A stretch of DNA of 64,000 nt from Bacillus_BD oryzisoli (GCF_036670025.1 NZ_CP137640.1:2390001-2454000); one strand, 5' to 3'. Counted from the first letter of the stretch, positions 26,320-36,273 are shown. Translations and numbers: made by a program. Notes: generated by a model from the sequence alone, not told the origin.

Positions 26320-26886
26320 TTTTTATTTCCTCCTAGTATAAGGAATAGTTTTAACCTCTTTTTTCAAGAAAGCTTAAAAAGTAAAATTATCTTCTATAGT
26401 ATTATTCCACTCAAGTATTTCCTTACCCTTAGCCAGATGTGACTTTCATTGTTGGTTCTTAACAGATGTACCCATTCTTTAACAGAAAATACTATATTAA
26501 CCCCTGACTCTTGTTGCTAAGCTTAATTCATAAAGTTTTTAATATTACGCAGATTTCAAATATAAGGTATTTTCGCATAGAGGAGAGATACAAAAAGGAA
26601 TTGAAGCCACAAGGCAGCTACGATAAGAGGTTTCTATTGAGTAAGTACCAGAGATAAAGGGTTAACAGAAACGGTGGAGAAGTGAGAATTGTTTTTGAAA
26701 AATAATAAGCTCAGCTAAAAGATAAGACTTTTGTTTCAATACTTGAAAATCATTAAGAAACTCCATAAAGATTCGGAGGTTTTTTGTTGTTCTTTCCATC
26801 AAATATACTAAGAAGTCCGGCCCCTTTAGTAAAAAATGTTATTATTAAACTAGATTGGACTAAGATAATAGAAATACAATTAATCG
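26320..26886. other. Gene-free stretch
   Basis: AT-rich. It contains a plus-strand terminator-like hairpin at 26764-26786 (AACTCC/GGAGGTT then T6), which suggests a lost gene to its left. No coding relic is recognisable. Confidence 0.4.
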
Positions 26887-26924
26887 AAAAATCACAGTGC
26901 AAGGTACAAGGCACCGTGATTTTT
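26887..26924. terminator. Bidirectional terminator hairpin
   Basis: AAAAATCACAGTGC (26887-26900) pairs with GCACCGTGATTTTT (26911-26924) with one mismatch, A-run left and T-run right. On the minus strand it ends the SRA-HNH gene. Confidence 0.75.
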
Positions 26925-26985
26925 GGCTATTGCCTAGTACCTTATCTCTTATAGACAGTATTTTTTAGTAAATGATGTAACTAAA

Positions 26986-27855
26986 TTAATCGTGAAGTTC
27001 TTTTAAAGATAAAAGTTTGTTTTGTAAATGCCAATTAATATAGTGACTTTTATTTTTATAATTGTTCAAACGGAACTGAGAATTTATATTCATAAAAATT
27101 TTAACGGTTTCATTCAAGCTATCTGAAATTACTAATTTCCCTTCCTCATCGAAAGAAATGAACCCTTTATCGAATAATGAATCGTGATTTGGACAAAGCA
27201 ATAGTCCGTTATTAACATCGAGTCGTTCTTCATTTGTTGACTCACTCCAAGGCTTGATATGACTAGCAATTAAAAAACGTTCATCATCAACACCACATAG
27301 TGCACATTGTTTCGATTGGGAAAGAAGCTTTTGCTTGAACTTTGATTGGCCAATTCGTGTTTTTACGATTCTTTCCTTTTCGGTTTCCTCTAGAGCTGCA
27401 TCCTTCTCTATAATTGATTCTAATTGTTCAATTTCTTGAATCCATTCTTGATCATCCTCAACAAGACGAAGGGGAAATATCCAAACATTGCGCATATCCC
27501 CATTATTATCTTTTTGGCGCTCTGTATAGGGTGGATCAGCTAATTCTACTCTTCCTTGATAGGTATATTCTTTCGGCTTAAATACTTCAAACAAGTGGAC
27601 TTCAATTCCATTTTCCCTAGATTCCGCTAAAGTCTTATTTTGACTCGTTAAAGTCTGATCGCCAACCTGCCCCATTCCAGTATAATGGTAGATTCCATCC
27701 TCCTTGCGATCCTGGTATAGACCAGTTTTGTCTGAAATCAAAACCAATGTATTGGTACGATGGGAACGTCGCATACCTCCTTGAGGAGCACATAAAAATA
27801 TACTCGTTAATTGATTATTATTTAGCACAGCACCTGGTTCAATTGAAATATTCAT
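26986..27855 (-). CDS. SRA-like/HNH modification-dependent endonuclease
   Basis: The 289-residue protein's N-terminal half (about 15-145: GGMRRSHRTNTLVLISDKTG, YHYTGMGQVGDQTL, NGIEVHLFEVF, YTYQGRVEL) matches the ScoMcrA-like SRA domain that flips modified cytosines. The C-terminal HNH domain (about 187-245) has CALCG, FLIASHIKPWSE, NGLLLCPNHDSLFDKGFI. This is the organisation of type IV restriction enzymes cutting methylated DNA. GGGGGATACCAAA precedes the ATG. It is divergent from the DUF2075 gene with a 78-base shared regulatory region. Confidence 0.88.
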   Translation of the reverse strand: MNISIEPGAVLNNNQLTSIFLCAPQGGMRRSHRTNTLVLISDKTGLYQDRKEDGIYHYTGMGQVGDQTLTSQNKTLAESRENGIEVHLFEVFKPKEYTYQGRVELADPPYTERQKDNNGDMRNVWIFPLRLVEDDQEWIQEIEQLESIIEKDAALEETEKERIVKTRIGQSKFKQKLLSQSKQCALCGVDDERFLIASHIKPWSESTNEERLDVNNGLLLCPNHDSLFDKGFISFDEEGKLVISDSLNETVKIFMNINSQFRLNNYKNKSHYINWHLQNKLLSLKELHD

Positions 27856-27933
27856 TTTGGTATCCCCCTATATTTTAATTAGTATAATTTTACTATAATA
27901 GTAAGAAAGAACATATATATTGGTGGGTGAACT

Positions 27934-29700
27934 ATGAATAACTATGGTTGGAAAGGTACTTTTAAGGAATTTAGTGAAGTGGATAAAGATCACTTAGTAA
28001 ATCAGCTCTCCTTGCATATCTATAATCAAACGGTTGAAGAAGCCCAAATCAATCCCGCTAAGGAAAGTACATTACCACAAATTAGAGCCTGGTATGATTG
28101 CATCCGTTATTTGCAGGAAGAACTTCCATACTTTCAACATTTGCCTGGTTTTCTGATCTTCGAATATGAAATAGTAAGAAGTGGTCGAAAACGGCCTGAT
28201 GTATTGCTATTCCTACCTGGTGAGGTACTAGTGTTAGAGTTTAAAAGCTATTCGGGCGTTGATGATGCGGAATATACCCAAACGTCGCTTTATATCCGTG
28301 ACCTGCAGCAATATCATTCAGCGATTCAAACGTTTTCCTTACAGGTACGTGGTGCTCTTGTTGTAACGAAAGAAAATAGAGACCTAAAAATTAATCAAAA
28401 GTATCAAATCTATCAGCTTGGTCGGGGTGGTCTTAGAGTACTAATTGATAAGATAGCAAAAAGACTTACGAATGCAAAGCTCATTTCCGATCTTGATTTT
28501 TTAGAAGGCGTTTTTCAACCACTCCCATCAATCATTGAATCCGCACGAGCTATCATGAGGGAAGAAGATCTTCCTAAAATCAAAACACTGAAAAGTAGCA
28601 ACTTCGACACGGTTGTCAATGAGGTTAAGTCCATTGTTGAACTCGCAAAAAAGAACCGTACGCATCATCTTATATTAGTGTCAGGTGTACCTGGAGCAGG
28701 GAAGACGTTTGTCGGTCTGACCCTTGCTCATGAGATTGAAAAAGCCATATACCTGTCCGGAAATGGCCCGTTAGTGGATGTTTTGCAGGATAGCTTGAAA
28801 AATAAAACCTTTGTTCAGGCTCTTTATGACTATAAAACAGACTTTTTAAACTACGGAAAAGTACCTGAAGAACAGGTGATTATTTTTGATGAAGCACAGA
28901 GGGCTTGGGATGCAAAGAAGATGAAGAAACCTCAAAGTGAACCAGATGTGATCATCCAAATCGCCAAGCATAAACCATGGTCTGTTGTAGTTGGCCTCAT
29001 TGGAGAAGGGCAGGAAATTCATCTAGGGGAAGAGGGTGGTATCGGTCTTTGGAATCATGCCATCCATAATGAAAACATCCATGTCCATGCAAAGCATCAT
29101 CAACATGTATTTCCTAATGCCCTTACATACCATGAAAATAAGGATTTACATTTAAACACGTCACTAAGAACTCATAAGGCCTTGCAATATTTTGAATGGG
29201 TAGAAGCATTTATTTCAGGTGATTTTGAACATTGTAAAACGCTTGAAAAACAGTTAGCGAATGAACGCTTTATGCTGAAGGTTGTCAATAGCTTAGCAGA
29301 AGCCAAATTATTTGTTGAAAAACTGTATGAAGGAACCAATAAAACATATGGAATCGTCGTATCGTCAGGCATTAAAAATCCAAAAGGTGTAAAAGTTGTA
29401 CCGTTCAGTGATCGAAATGTGCACCCAAAGTATCACGTGCAATATTTTAATTATCCTGAATCGAATTATTATTGTAGGAATTTGAAATATGCAGCAACAG
29501 AATTTCAAGTACAAGGGCTTGAATTAGACATGGCCATCGTTTATTGGGGAGAAGATTTACAGTGGACAAATACTGGTTGGAAGTCTAGTCAATTGAAACA
29601 TGATGCTGAGGATCCTCACCAATTGAAGCTGAATGCCTATCGAGTGTTGTTAACAAGGGGGAGGGATGGGGTCGTAATTTGTAGTAATAATCATTTTTAG
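27934..29700 (+). CDS. PD-(D/E)XK nuclease-DUF2075 helicase fusion
   Basis: The 588-residue protein has an N-terminal nuclease-like core with KRPDVLLFLPGEVLVLEFK, giving Asp89 and Glu102-X-Lys104. A DUF2075 (Schlafen group 3-like) helicase follows with Walker A SGVPGAGKT (250-258), Walker B VIIFDEAQRAW (315-325), and motifs SLRTHKALQYFEW and VLLTRGRDGVVI at the end. DUF2075 proteins are common in defence islands, but their substrate is unknown. ATG follows TTGGTGGGTGAACT. It has its own divergent promoter region with two TATAAT boxes (27883, 27894). Confidence 0.86.
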   Translation: MNNYGWKGTFKEFSEVDKDHLVNQLSLHIYNQTVEEAQINPAKESTLPQIRAWYDCIRYLQEELPYFQHLPGFLIFEYEIVRSGRKRPDVLLFLPGEVLVLEFKSYSGVDDAEYTQTSLYIRDLQQYHSAIQTFSLQVRGALVVTKENRDLKINQKYQIYQLGRGGLRVLIDKIAKRLTNAKLISDLDFLEGVFQPLPSIIESARAIMREEDLPKIKTLKSSNFDTVVNEVKSIVELAKKNRTHHLILVSGVPGAGKTFVGLTLAHEIEKAIYLSGNGPLVDVLQDSLKNKTFVQALYDYKTDFLNYGKVPEEQVIIFDEAQRAWDAKKMKKPQSEPDVIIQIAKHKPWSVVVGLIGEGQEIHLGEEGGIGLWNHAIHNENIHVHAKHHQHVFPNALTYHENKDLHLNTSLRTHKALQYFEWVEAFISGDFEHCKTLEKQLANERFMLKVVNSLAEAKLFVEKLYEGTNKTYGIVVSSGIKNPKGVKVVPFSDRNVHPKYHVQYFNYPESNYYCRNLKYAATEFQVQGLELDMAIVYWGEDLQWTNTGWKSSQLKHDAEDPHQLKLNAYRVLLTRGRDGVVICSNNHF

Positions 29701-30312
29701 CTTGTAGGATCTACGTCAATAGCATTTAAGACTGACTGAGTCAAGACTATTTTTCATTCATTAGTTGCCAAACTGCGGATATATTAGCAGAAGCTTATTG
29801 GAGTGAATCTAAGATTTCTCTCTTTAGCCAAAGGAATTTTGAATGTTCTCTGGCTTTGGGTGAGCTTTCTATAATCTTACATTTTAATAGATATTAGGTT
29901 AACAATAAAGGTATTGTAATCATGAGTTTTTTCATTAAATACCTAATGATGTGTTTCGATTTTACATCCTAGTGCTTTGGAGCTTTCTCGTTCAAGTGAT
30001 GAGTAGATATCTTCAATTTTGTTACCTTCCCACAAGGGAATTCTCACTTAATAAGAATAGTCATTTCAGCTAAGTGCACATAAGATTTCATTTTGATTAA
30101 TTTCAAAAATAGCTACAACGATTATGACTGGCTTTTTTATATTTTCCTCCAACACTTATGCTGAATCTATTTTGTATCATTTTAATCTTTAATCCATTAA
30201 TTAAGTATAAAAAGAAATTTTTTACAGTAATCAATTAAATAAGATTAGCACAGATACTAATAATTAATTGAAAATAAACTATTCTACCACTATTCCAAAA
30301 AGACTATTATGC
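29701..30312. other. Gene-free stretch before the IS element
   Basis: AT-rich with many stops in all frames. I see short imperfect hairpins but no terminator, gene or relic that I can defend. Confidence 0.4.
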
Positions 30313-30479
30313 TCCCTCAGTAAGATGCGATTATCTCTCAAATACTCACTAATTCGCAGGATTTCAAATCACTTGAAATGACCATATGGGATTGATTGAA
30401 TGAGATTTTGACATGAAGGCTGGATGAAGGCGTACTTAAATAAAGGATTCAGTAATAAATCCAATGATTTCCATATAAT

Positions 30480-30615
30480 GTACGTATTCTCCACGCTACC
30501 CCTGGAGGTTTTCACTCCCATGTCTCAACGGGTCAATGCCCTCTCATTCCTTCGTTACACCTATCCAAGTGGTAGAGGCCGGTCTTTCTAACGGAACGGG
30601 TCTGAGCCCTTTTGC
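30480..30615 (-). ncRNA. Candidate IS110 bridge/seek RNA (copy 2)
   Basis: It starts about 110 bases after the transposase stop, on the same strand. The core 30602-30489 aligns gaplessly with 7370-7483: GACCC (30602), ACGAAGGAAT (30555-30546), GAGACATGGGAG (30526-30515) and GTGGAG (30494-30489). Variable segments are 30545-30527 (19 nt) and 30514-30495 (20 nt). A downstream position suits IS1111-type elements. Confidence 0.65.
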
Positions 30616-30715
30616 ACAATAAATCCGGTACTCGTACTTTCTTTGAAATCCTACGAATAAGCCAATATTCGAAAGGTATTAAACTTAAAGTAATTATTTA
30701 TTTATCAATTTAACA

Positions 30716-31986
30716 TTAGGCAGCTATTGACATAATAGGTTGTACCTTCTCAGGACGATAGGAATCATTCTTTCTGGCCATTCCTACTAATACTCTTGCG
30801 AGTTTATGAATTAATTTCATAATTGATTTCATTTTCTTCATCTTTTTCACTTTAACATTGTTAGCGTGCAGCTCTTTAAAATCAGGATTGTTCATGACAA
30901 GACTCATAGTCGCTAAATACAAGAAGCGCCGTAAACGAGATCTCCCACGTTTGGAGAGGACAATTTGACCTTTCCATTTACCTGAACTTGCCTCTGCAAG
31001 ATGCAATCCAGCATGACGCAATAAAGAATTCCCGTGTGCAAATCCACTTAGATCTCCTGATTCTCCTAAAATGCCCGCAAGGGCAATTTCGCTAATCCCT
31101 TTAATGGCAAGTAACTTTCTTGCGAAAGGTATTCGTTTAAGGACTTCAGTGACTTCCTTTTCAACTCGTTCAAGTTGCGCGGTTGCTAGATCAAACTCTT
31201 CAATCAATTGTTCCAGATGGAGTTTATAAGCATCAAGTGCTTGTCGAGTTCCGACTGAATGCATAGCTAATTTAATTAATACTTGTGCTTTTCTTAACCC
31301 AGGTTGTCTCTTCATTTGGGTTTTCCAGCCTACAACGATATCTGGTGCTTTCATTGAACGTAGTTCAAGTGGTGTAGGGAATAAGCGTAGAGTTGCCATT
31401 GCCCCTTTGCCTTTAACATCTTTGAATACCTGCCGAAGTTCGGGGAAAACAATATCGACCCAACGGTTTATTTGATTGACAGCACTGACATATCGTTTAA
31501 CCGTCATGTCACGGTTAGACATTAAAACTCTAAGTTTTTCAAAGGCCTCAGAAGTAGGACGAATAAAGGAATAGTAACCATTCTTGACCATATCAGCGAT
31601 AACAAGAGCATCTTTTTTATCACTTTTAGATCGGCTATTATGTTTTCCTTATTCTTTTTTACAAGGTGTGGGTTAACAGTTACTGCTTCAATATCTTGGT
31701 CATATAGCCATTTTGATAGGTTAACCCAGTAATGTCCTGTAGGTTCCATGCCGATTATAGTAGAGGCAAAACCTTTTAAGGTTTTTAACTGGTTAATCCA
31801 TTGTAGTAATCTAGCAAAACCCTCTTCATTATTTTCAAATGTAAGAGGATCACCGACTATTATTCCACGGAAATTTACAGCTCTAGCTACGTGTAATTCT
31901 TGGGCGATATCCACACCAACCACAAGGTGTTTATCTGAAATTCTCTCAATTAGTTGATTTTGTTTGTCTTGCATCTTAAACTTCAT
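30716..31986 (-). pseudogene. IS110-family transposase with one frameshift
   Basis: The N-terminal part (from ATG 31986, after AAGGAGGAACCCTAAT) has the RuvC-like DEDD domain: VVGVDIAQELHVARAV, IIGMEPTGHYWVNL. The C-terminal part, ending at 30716, has the serine-containing Transposase_20 domain: LLAIKGISEIALAGILGESG, SGKWKGQIVLSKRGRSRLRR. They are in different frames; the shift is near 31640, after VKKNKEN, where one base is missing before NSRSKSDKKDALVIADMVKN. With that base the protein would be about 425 residues, full length. Confidence 0.88.
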
Positions 31987-32217
31987 ATTAGGGTTCCTCC
32001 TTAAGGTTTTGAGTTAGAGTGGTGTCTATACTCATATCTTACTGAGGGACCTAATTTTTTTCAAAGTTGATAAATAGCTGTCTACAGGAATTCTAACTGG
32101 AGGTCCACTAATATAATATCTATTGTGTTATTTGAAAAATTTGGGGTATATTTAATAATATTTAGGAATCAGTCAAAAAGCTTTACAACAAGTATTAATT
32201 GAAAGGATGGCGATATT

Positions 32218-33762
32218 GTGGGAATGCCAGTTAATAATTATACTTTTTTTCATTCTCTAAGTCAGATATATTATAGACAAAATAATCCTGAATTAGTTGA
32301 TACTTTAAATCCATCTTATCAAAAAAGAATTCAAGCGCTGAAAAAAATAACAGACCAAGTTTTTGAATCTTATAATTTATTTGCTTTTATTATCCATGAT
32401 CCTGAGAAACATAAGGAATTCGCTGAAAATTTAAAACGGCAATTTTTAAACTTTCATCACAAAACAGGGAAACAGCTTCTCTTTTTCGCTCTAACTCAGC
32501 CTCCTGAACAGTGGAAAGATGAAGAGGTACAACCTGAATATTTTAAACATCTACAACAAGTTTTTAGGGAAGATAGGAAACTAGCTGTATATCCTAAGCA
32601 AATTGAAGCAAATTTATTTAATAATTCCTTTAATGTTCGTGCTATTTCTAAAGTACTTAAAATACCTTATGAGCAATTGCCTGCTATTGTTATTACATCA
32701 CATCCTTCGTTATCATCATTTCAATGGTACCGGACGTGTACAAAACAACTTGGAAAACAGTTAAAGGAACTAGCAATTGTCGCAAATGAATTGCAACAAT
32801 ATAAAATCGAATGTGCGAATCCAGAAGTAGTTCAAATGAAAATGTTCGATCTAATCAAAGAGGAATATGATAACGATTTAAACATTTGTGAAGGGAAAGG
32901 TGATGAACTTTTAACTGAAAGTTTAGCAACTGCCTTATCGGAATTACTTAGTTTTCTTATTAATAGTGGTAAAAATAACTTAGTATTTAACGAAATGGCA
33001 AAGTCACAGATAAACATTGCCATGAGAAGAGTAACAGATGCAATAAAAGAAACTAAAGGGAAATTATTGAATGATAATAATAATACGAAATATTTAGATA
33101 TATTAGATGATCTATGTGAAAAGGTTGGTACTTTCATTACTCTATTACAATCATCGAAAGAACAGAACTCAGATTATTCGATACAAGATTTTGAAGTTGA
33201 TTCTAATCAATTATTTAAAATTGGAAATAGCGTTGGAAATTTCTTAAGGTCCTATCAAAATCATTATCCTGACCTTGATTTTACACCATCAGCAATCTGC
33301 TTAGCTAAGGCTTTTGAAATTGAAATAAACAAATCCATAGTACATTGGATTCGAAAAAAAAATAATATAATTCTTCCTGATTTTTATAATGAGGTTCAAC
33401 CAGGAATTGATGCTTTGGTCACACCTAATATGAATAACGGGAAACCAATTAATTTTAATAAATCTCGTGAAAACGGTACTTGGCATCCCCCTGCGATGGG
33501 ACAATCGTATTTAATCGCTTCAAAAAATATTGAAAAACATGAATGGAAACCATTATGGATACCAGAAGAGCGTAAGCTGCTTCTAAGGGAATGGCAAAAA
33601 ATTTCTGAAATAAGAAACAACGCTGCTCATTCTGAAAAAGTGTCAGTTGAAGATATGATGCAATTAATTGAATCAATTAAACTCTTAGATACAAATTTAA
33701 TTTTTAGCAAAATGGCTTCCATGAGAGAATCATTTAGTAGAGCGGAACTAGCCCCTTTTTAA
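32218..33762 (+). CDS. Unknown protein with C-terminal HEPN-type motif
   Basis: The 514-residue protein has an N-terminal domain (FAFIIHDPEKHKEFAENL, LLFFALTQPPEQW) that I cannot assign. A helical middle follows, and the C-terminal helical domain contains EIRNNAAHSEK (about 462-473), matching the R-X4-H motif of HEPN ribonucleases. HEPN proteins in defence islands usually cleave RNA upon phage sensing; that is inferred here. A GTG start follows AAAGGATGG with a 7-base spacer. It is flanked by an IS and a DUF2325 gene, is monocistronic, and ends with a terminator. Confidence 0.55.
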   Translation: MGMPVNNYTFFHSLSQIYYRQNNPELVDTLNPSYQKRIQALKKITDQVFESYNLFAFIIHDPEKHKEFAENLKRQFLNFHHKTGKQLLFFALTQPPEQWKDEEVQPEYFKHLQQVFREDRKLAVYPKQIEANLFNNSFNVRAISKVLKIPYEQLPAIVITSHPSLSSFQWYRTCTKQLGKQLKELAIVANELQQYKIECANPEVVQMKMFDLIKEEYDNDLNICEGKGDELLTESLATALSELLSFLINSGKNNLVFNEMAKSQINIAMRRVTDAIKETKGKLLNDNNNTKYLDILDDLCEKVGTFITLLQSSKEQNSDYSIQDFEVDSNQLFKIGNSVGNFLRSYQNHYPDLDFTPSAICLAKAFEIEINKSIVHWIRKKNNIILPDFYNEVQPGIDALVTPNMNNGKPINFNKSRENGTWHPPAMGQSYLIASKNIEKHEWKPLWIPEERKLLLREWQKISEIRNNAAHSEKVSVEDMMQLIESIKLLDTNLIFSKMASMRESFSRAELAPF

Positions 33763-33779
33763 ATCTTACAGATAAGCAA

Positions 33780-33812
33780 AAAGCTCACTCATTTAAATTG
33801 TGTGAGCTTTCA
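33780..33812 (+). terminator. Terminator of the HEPN gene
   Basis: AAAGCTCAC pairs with GTGAGCTTT around a 13-nt loop, with A- and T-rich tails. Confidence 0.75.
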
Positions 33813-33881
33813 TTTAATAAATATTAATGAACTGTAATATTTGAATTTCCGATTACTTAAATTAGGAATCAAATATTTTTA

Positions 33882-33912
33882 AAAAAGGAATTCAAAATAC
33901 TCTTTACAAGAA
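33882..33912 (+). promoter_or_regulatory. Direct repeat and candidate promoter upstream of the DUF2325 gene
   Basis: AAAAAGGAATTCAAAATAC (33882-33900) recurs exactly at 34313-34331, each followed by a CTTTACAAGA/TTTAACAAGA relative. TTTACA (33903-33908) with a 17-base spacer to TAAATT (33926-33931) is a possible sigma-A promoter. Confidence 0.5.
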
Positions 33913-33989
33913 TTGTGTTATATGATAAATTATAGTTACAAAGGTTATCAATCAAGAAAATATAAACACTAAAGAAGGAGGAAATAAAT

Positions 33990-34310
33990 TTGAGTACAGT
34001 ACTTATAGTGGGTGGTTTTAATCATAAAGGTTATGAGGAAATGGGTAAGAAAAAAGGAAAAATGGATATCTTATTTCATAATGGTATAATAAAAAGACAA
34101 AGTAATTCAGTATTTGAAAAGCTTGTTAAGAAAGCTGATTGCGTAGTTTTGATTCAATCCACTTGTTCTCATAAAACAATGTGGGAAGTGAAAAAACTCT
34201 CTAAGAAGTACTCGGTCCCTGTTGCTTATCCACGAAATCGTGGTCTTTCTGAAGTGATTAATTCTGCAGTTGAATTATTAAATAATAAAGTCTCATTTTT
34301 TGCTTCATAA
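33990..34310 (+). CDS. DUF2325 domain protein
   Basis: The 106-residue protein matches DUF2325: VLIVGGFNHKGYEEMGKK, ADCVVLIQSTCSHKTMWEVK, VPVAYPRNRGLSEVI. The Rossmann-like fold, with conserved SH-x-x-M/W-x-x-K, is often encoded next to restriction and defence genes; its role is unknown. A TTG start follows AGAAGGAGG with an 8-base spacer. It is the first gene of the type I R-M cluster, flanked by the two copies of the direct repeat. Confidence 0.85.
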   Translation: MSTVLIVGGFNHKGYEEMGKKKGKMDILFHNGIIKRQSNSVFEKLVKKADCVVLIQSTCSHKTMWEVKKLSKKYSVPVAYPRNRGLSEVINSAVELLNNKVSFFAS

Positions 34311-34312
34311 AT

Positions 34313-34341
34313 AAAAAGGAATTCAAAATACTTTAACAAGA
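34313..34341 (+). promoter_or_regulatory. Second copy of the direct repeat, before the M-S fusion
   Basis: The 19-base identical core lies 28 bases before the start of the methyltransferase fusion and 3 bases after the DUF2325 stop. Confidence 0.5.
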
Positions 34342-34359
34342 TATTTAGGGGGAATAAAA

Positions 34360-36273
34360 ATGGCGGAAAATACATTGCAATTTATAAATGAATTAGAGAA
34401 TCAGTTTAGTAAAAAGGAAATCAATTTTACTTTAATCAGTGAAGTAGGAAAACTTCATGCTCTTTATGCAGCGATGGAGATGGAAAAATATAAAACTGGA
34501 CTTTCAAAAGTTGCAACAAGAGAAGATGTGAAAAATGCCGGCAGTGCTGTGAAAAAAAAGCTTCATGAACTATATCTAGAACTGGAAAAGCTTGAACCAT
34601 CTTTATCGAAAGTTTTTATCAACGATTCATTTTCTAGGATAGATGATAAGGATCTTTACAAACTAGTCGTTTTATTTGAAAGATATGGTTTAAAAAAAGG
34701 AGAATACCAAAGTAAAGAAATGATTGTTACGTTTTTCAACGACCTTTTAAAAGAATTCATTAGCGAAGCAAAAGGGTTTGAATTTACACCAGATGGATTA
34801 ATTCAATTAATGGTTGAATCAATAAAACCTCTAAATGGCTCTATTTATGATGGAACCGCAGGTATTGCCAACATACTAGTTCAATCTTATACAAATGCGA
34901 TAAACAAGAATAAGGAAGTAAATGTGTTTGGTCAGGAGTTGAATGAAGAGCTGTATGTACTTGGTAAACTGAATTTATTTATAAATCATATACTTCCGGA
35001 ACGAGGCAATCTTTATTATGGTGATACGATTCGAGAACCAAAGTGGATAGAAAACGGCCAAATTCAACCATTTGATTATGTATTAATGAATTATCCTTTC
35101 GGAGTAAGGGACTGGGGCTATGAATTTGCTGTAAATGACCCTTATGGAAGGTTTGAATTATATGATATTCCTTCTAAAGCTCAAGGGGACTATGCTTTTA
35201 TACTTCATGCACTTGCTTCATTAAAAAGTACAGGAAAAGCTGCATTAGTTGTACCATTTGGAACACTTGTAAGGGGAGCTGCAGAGAGAAAAATTCGTTC
35301 GATTTTATTAAAAGATGATGTAATCGAAAGCATTATTGCTTTACCTTCTAATTTATTTGTTGGAACAGGGATACAAGTTGCCCTTTTCCTCTTAAATAAA
35401 AATAAGCCGGTTGAGAAAAAGGGGAAAGTACAATTTATCAATGCTGAAGGTGATTATGAACGAACAAGAACACAGAAATTCTTGATGCCAGAACACATCC
35501 AAAAAATCGTTGATGTATTAGATCGATTTGAGAATATTGAAAGATATTCGAGAATAGTACCAGTAGGAGAAATTGAAGATAATCAATTTGATTTAAATCC
35601 TTCATTATATTTTGTCAATATCGAGCTTGAGACCGAATTTGGTAAAGTTTTATTTAATCGAAAAAAATATGAAACAGAAACCAAAAATCTAGTTCCAATC
35701 AGAGAATTTGCCGAGGTAATACGAGGTGTTAATCTACCAAGTCGTAGACAAATTGAGAACGCTGATGGTGAATTATATCCTGTAATCCAAATTCGCGATG
35801 TTGAGGATGGAGAAATTCAATTTGAAAAAATTGATAAGTTTCCAATCCAGACTAGAGATATTGAACGTGTTACAGCAAAACCGGGGGATATTCTTGTATC
35901 CAGCAGAGGTACTCAACAAAAAATTGCCATTGTACCAGAACATACGGAACAAGTTCTAGTTTCAAGTATGTTTGTGATTATTCGATTGACATCCGATAAA
36001 GTAAATCCGTTATATGTAAAGCGTATATTAGAAAGCCCAGCTGGCCAGTACTTTTTTGAAGTAAATCAAAGCGGTTCGGTTGTGACAGTTTTAACACCTA
36101 ATGACATTAATTCAATTGAGATTCCATTGTTATCAATTGACCAACAAACTGAATTTATAAGCGAACTAGAAAAAGCAGATGATATCATCCGCAAGGCACA
36201 GGAAGAAAGAAAGAGCCTGTACTTTAATGCTTATCAAAATGTTGGTTTTGGAACGGCTATTCGTAAAAATTAG
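34360..36273 (+). CDS. Type I-like methyltransferase-specificity fusion with altered motif IV
   Basis: The 637-residue protein has an N-terminal helical part (1-130), an N6-adenine methyltransferase domain (about 140-400) and a C-terminal HsdS-type target-recognition domain (about 440-625: VPIREFAEVIRGVN, YPVIQIRDVEDGEI, KPGDILVSSRGTQQKIAIV). The SAM motif reads DGTAGIANILVQS rather than DP-x-x-G-x-G. The catalytic motif reads LMNYPFGVRDWG in place of NPPF/NPPY. With Tyr at the first Pro position, activity is uncertain. It precedes a complete type I system, so it may add specificity, methylate a second site or regulate. ATG follows TTTAGGGGGAATAAAA. Confidence 0.82.
   Translation: MAENTLQFINELENQFSKKEINFTLISEVGKLHALYAAMEMEKYKTGLSKVATREDVKNAGSAVKKKLHELYLELEKLEPSLSKVFINDSFSRIDDKDLYKLVVLFERYGLKKGEYQSKEMIVTFFNDLLKEFISEAKGFEFTPDGLIQLMVESIKPLNGSIYDGTAGIANILVQSYTNAINKNKEVNVFGQELNEELYVLGKLNLFINHILPERGNLYYGDTIREPKWIENGQIQPFDYVLMNYPFGVRDWGYEFAVNDPYGRFELYDIPSKAQGDYAFILHALASLKSTGKAALVVPFGTLVRGAAERKIRSILLKDDVIESIIALPSNLFVGTGIQVALFLLNKNKPVEKKGKVQFINAEGDYERTRTQKFLMPEHIQKIVDVLDRFENIERYSRIVPVGEIEDNQFDLNPSLYFVNIELETEFGKVLFNRKKYETETKNLVPIREFAEVIRGVNLPSRRQIENADGELYPVIQIRDVEDGEIQFEKIDKFPIQTRDIERVTAKPGDILVSSRGTQQKIAIVPEHTEQVLVSSMFVIIRLTSDKVNPLYVKRILESPAGQYFFEVNQSGSVVTVLTPNDINSIEIPLLSIDQQTEFISELEKADDIIRKAQEERKSLYFNAYQNVGFGTAIRKN

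Larger units (their letters stand above)
30313..32049 (-). mobile_element. IS1111-subgroup IS110-family insertion sequence
   Basis: The element is bounded by a perfect 14-bp inverted repeat, TCCCTCAGTAAGAT at 30313-30326 and its complement at 32036-32049. Subterminal inverted repeats mark the IS1111 subgroup. It contains one minus-strand transposase and, downstream of it, a structured RNA region. The true ends probably lie a few bases outside the repeats. No target duplication is expected for this family. Confidence 0.85.

Noticed and set aside
30716..31986. Programmed frameshift in the IS transposase
   Set aside because: IS110-family transposases are made from one frame; there is no slippery heptamer with downstream structure at 31640, so a missing base is more likely.
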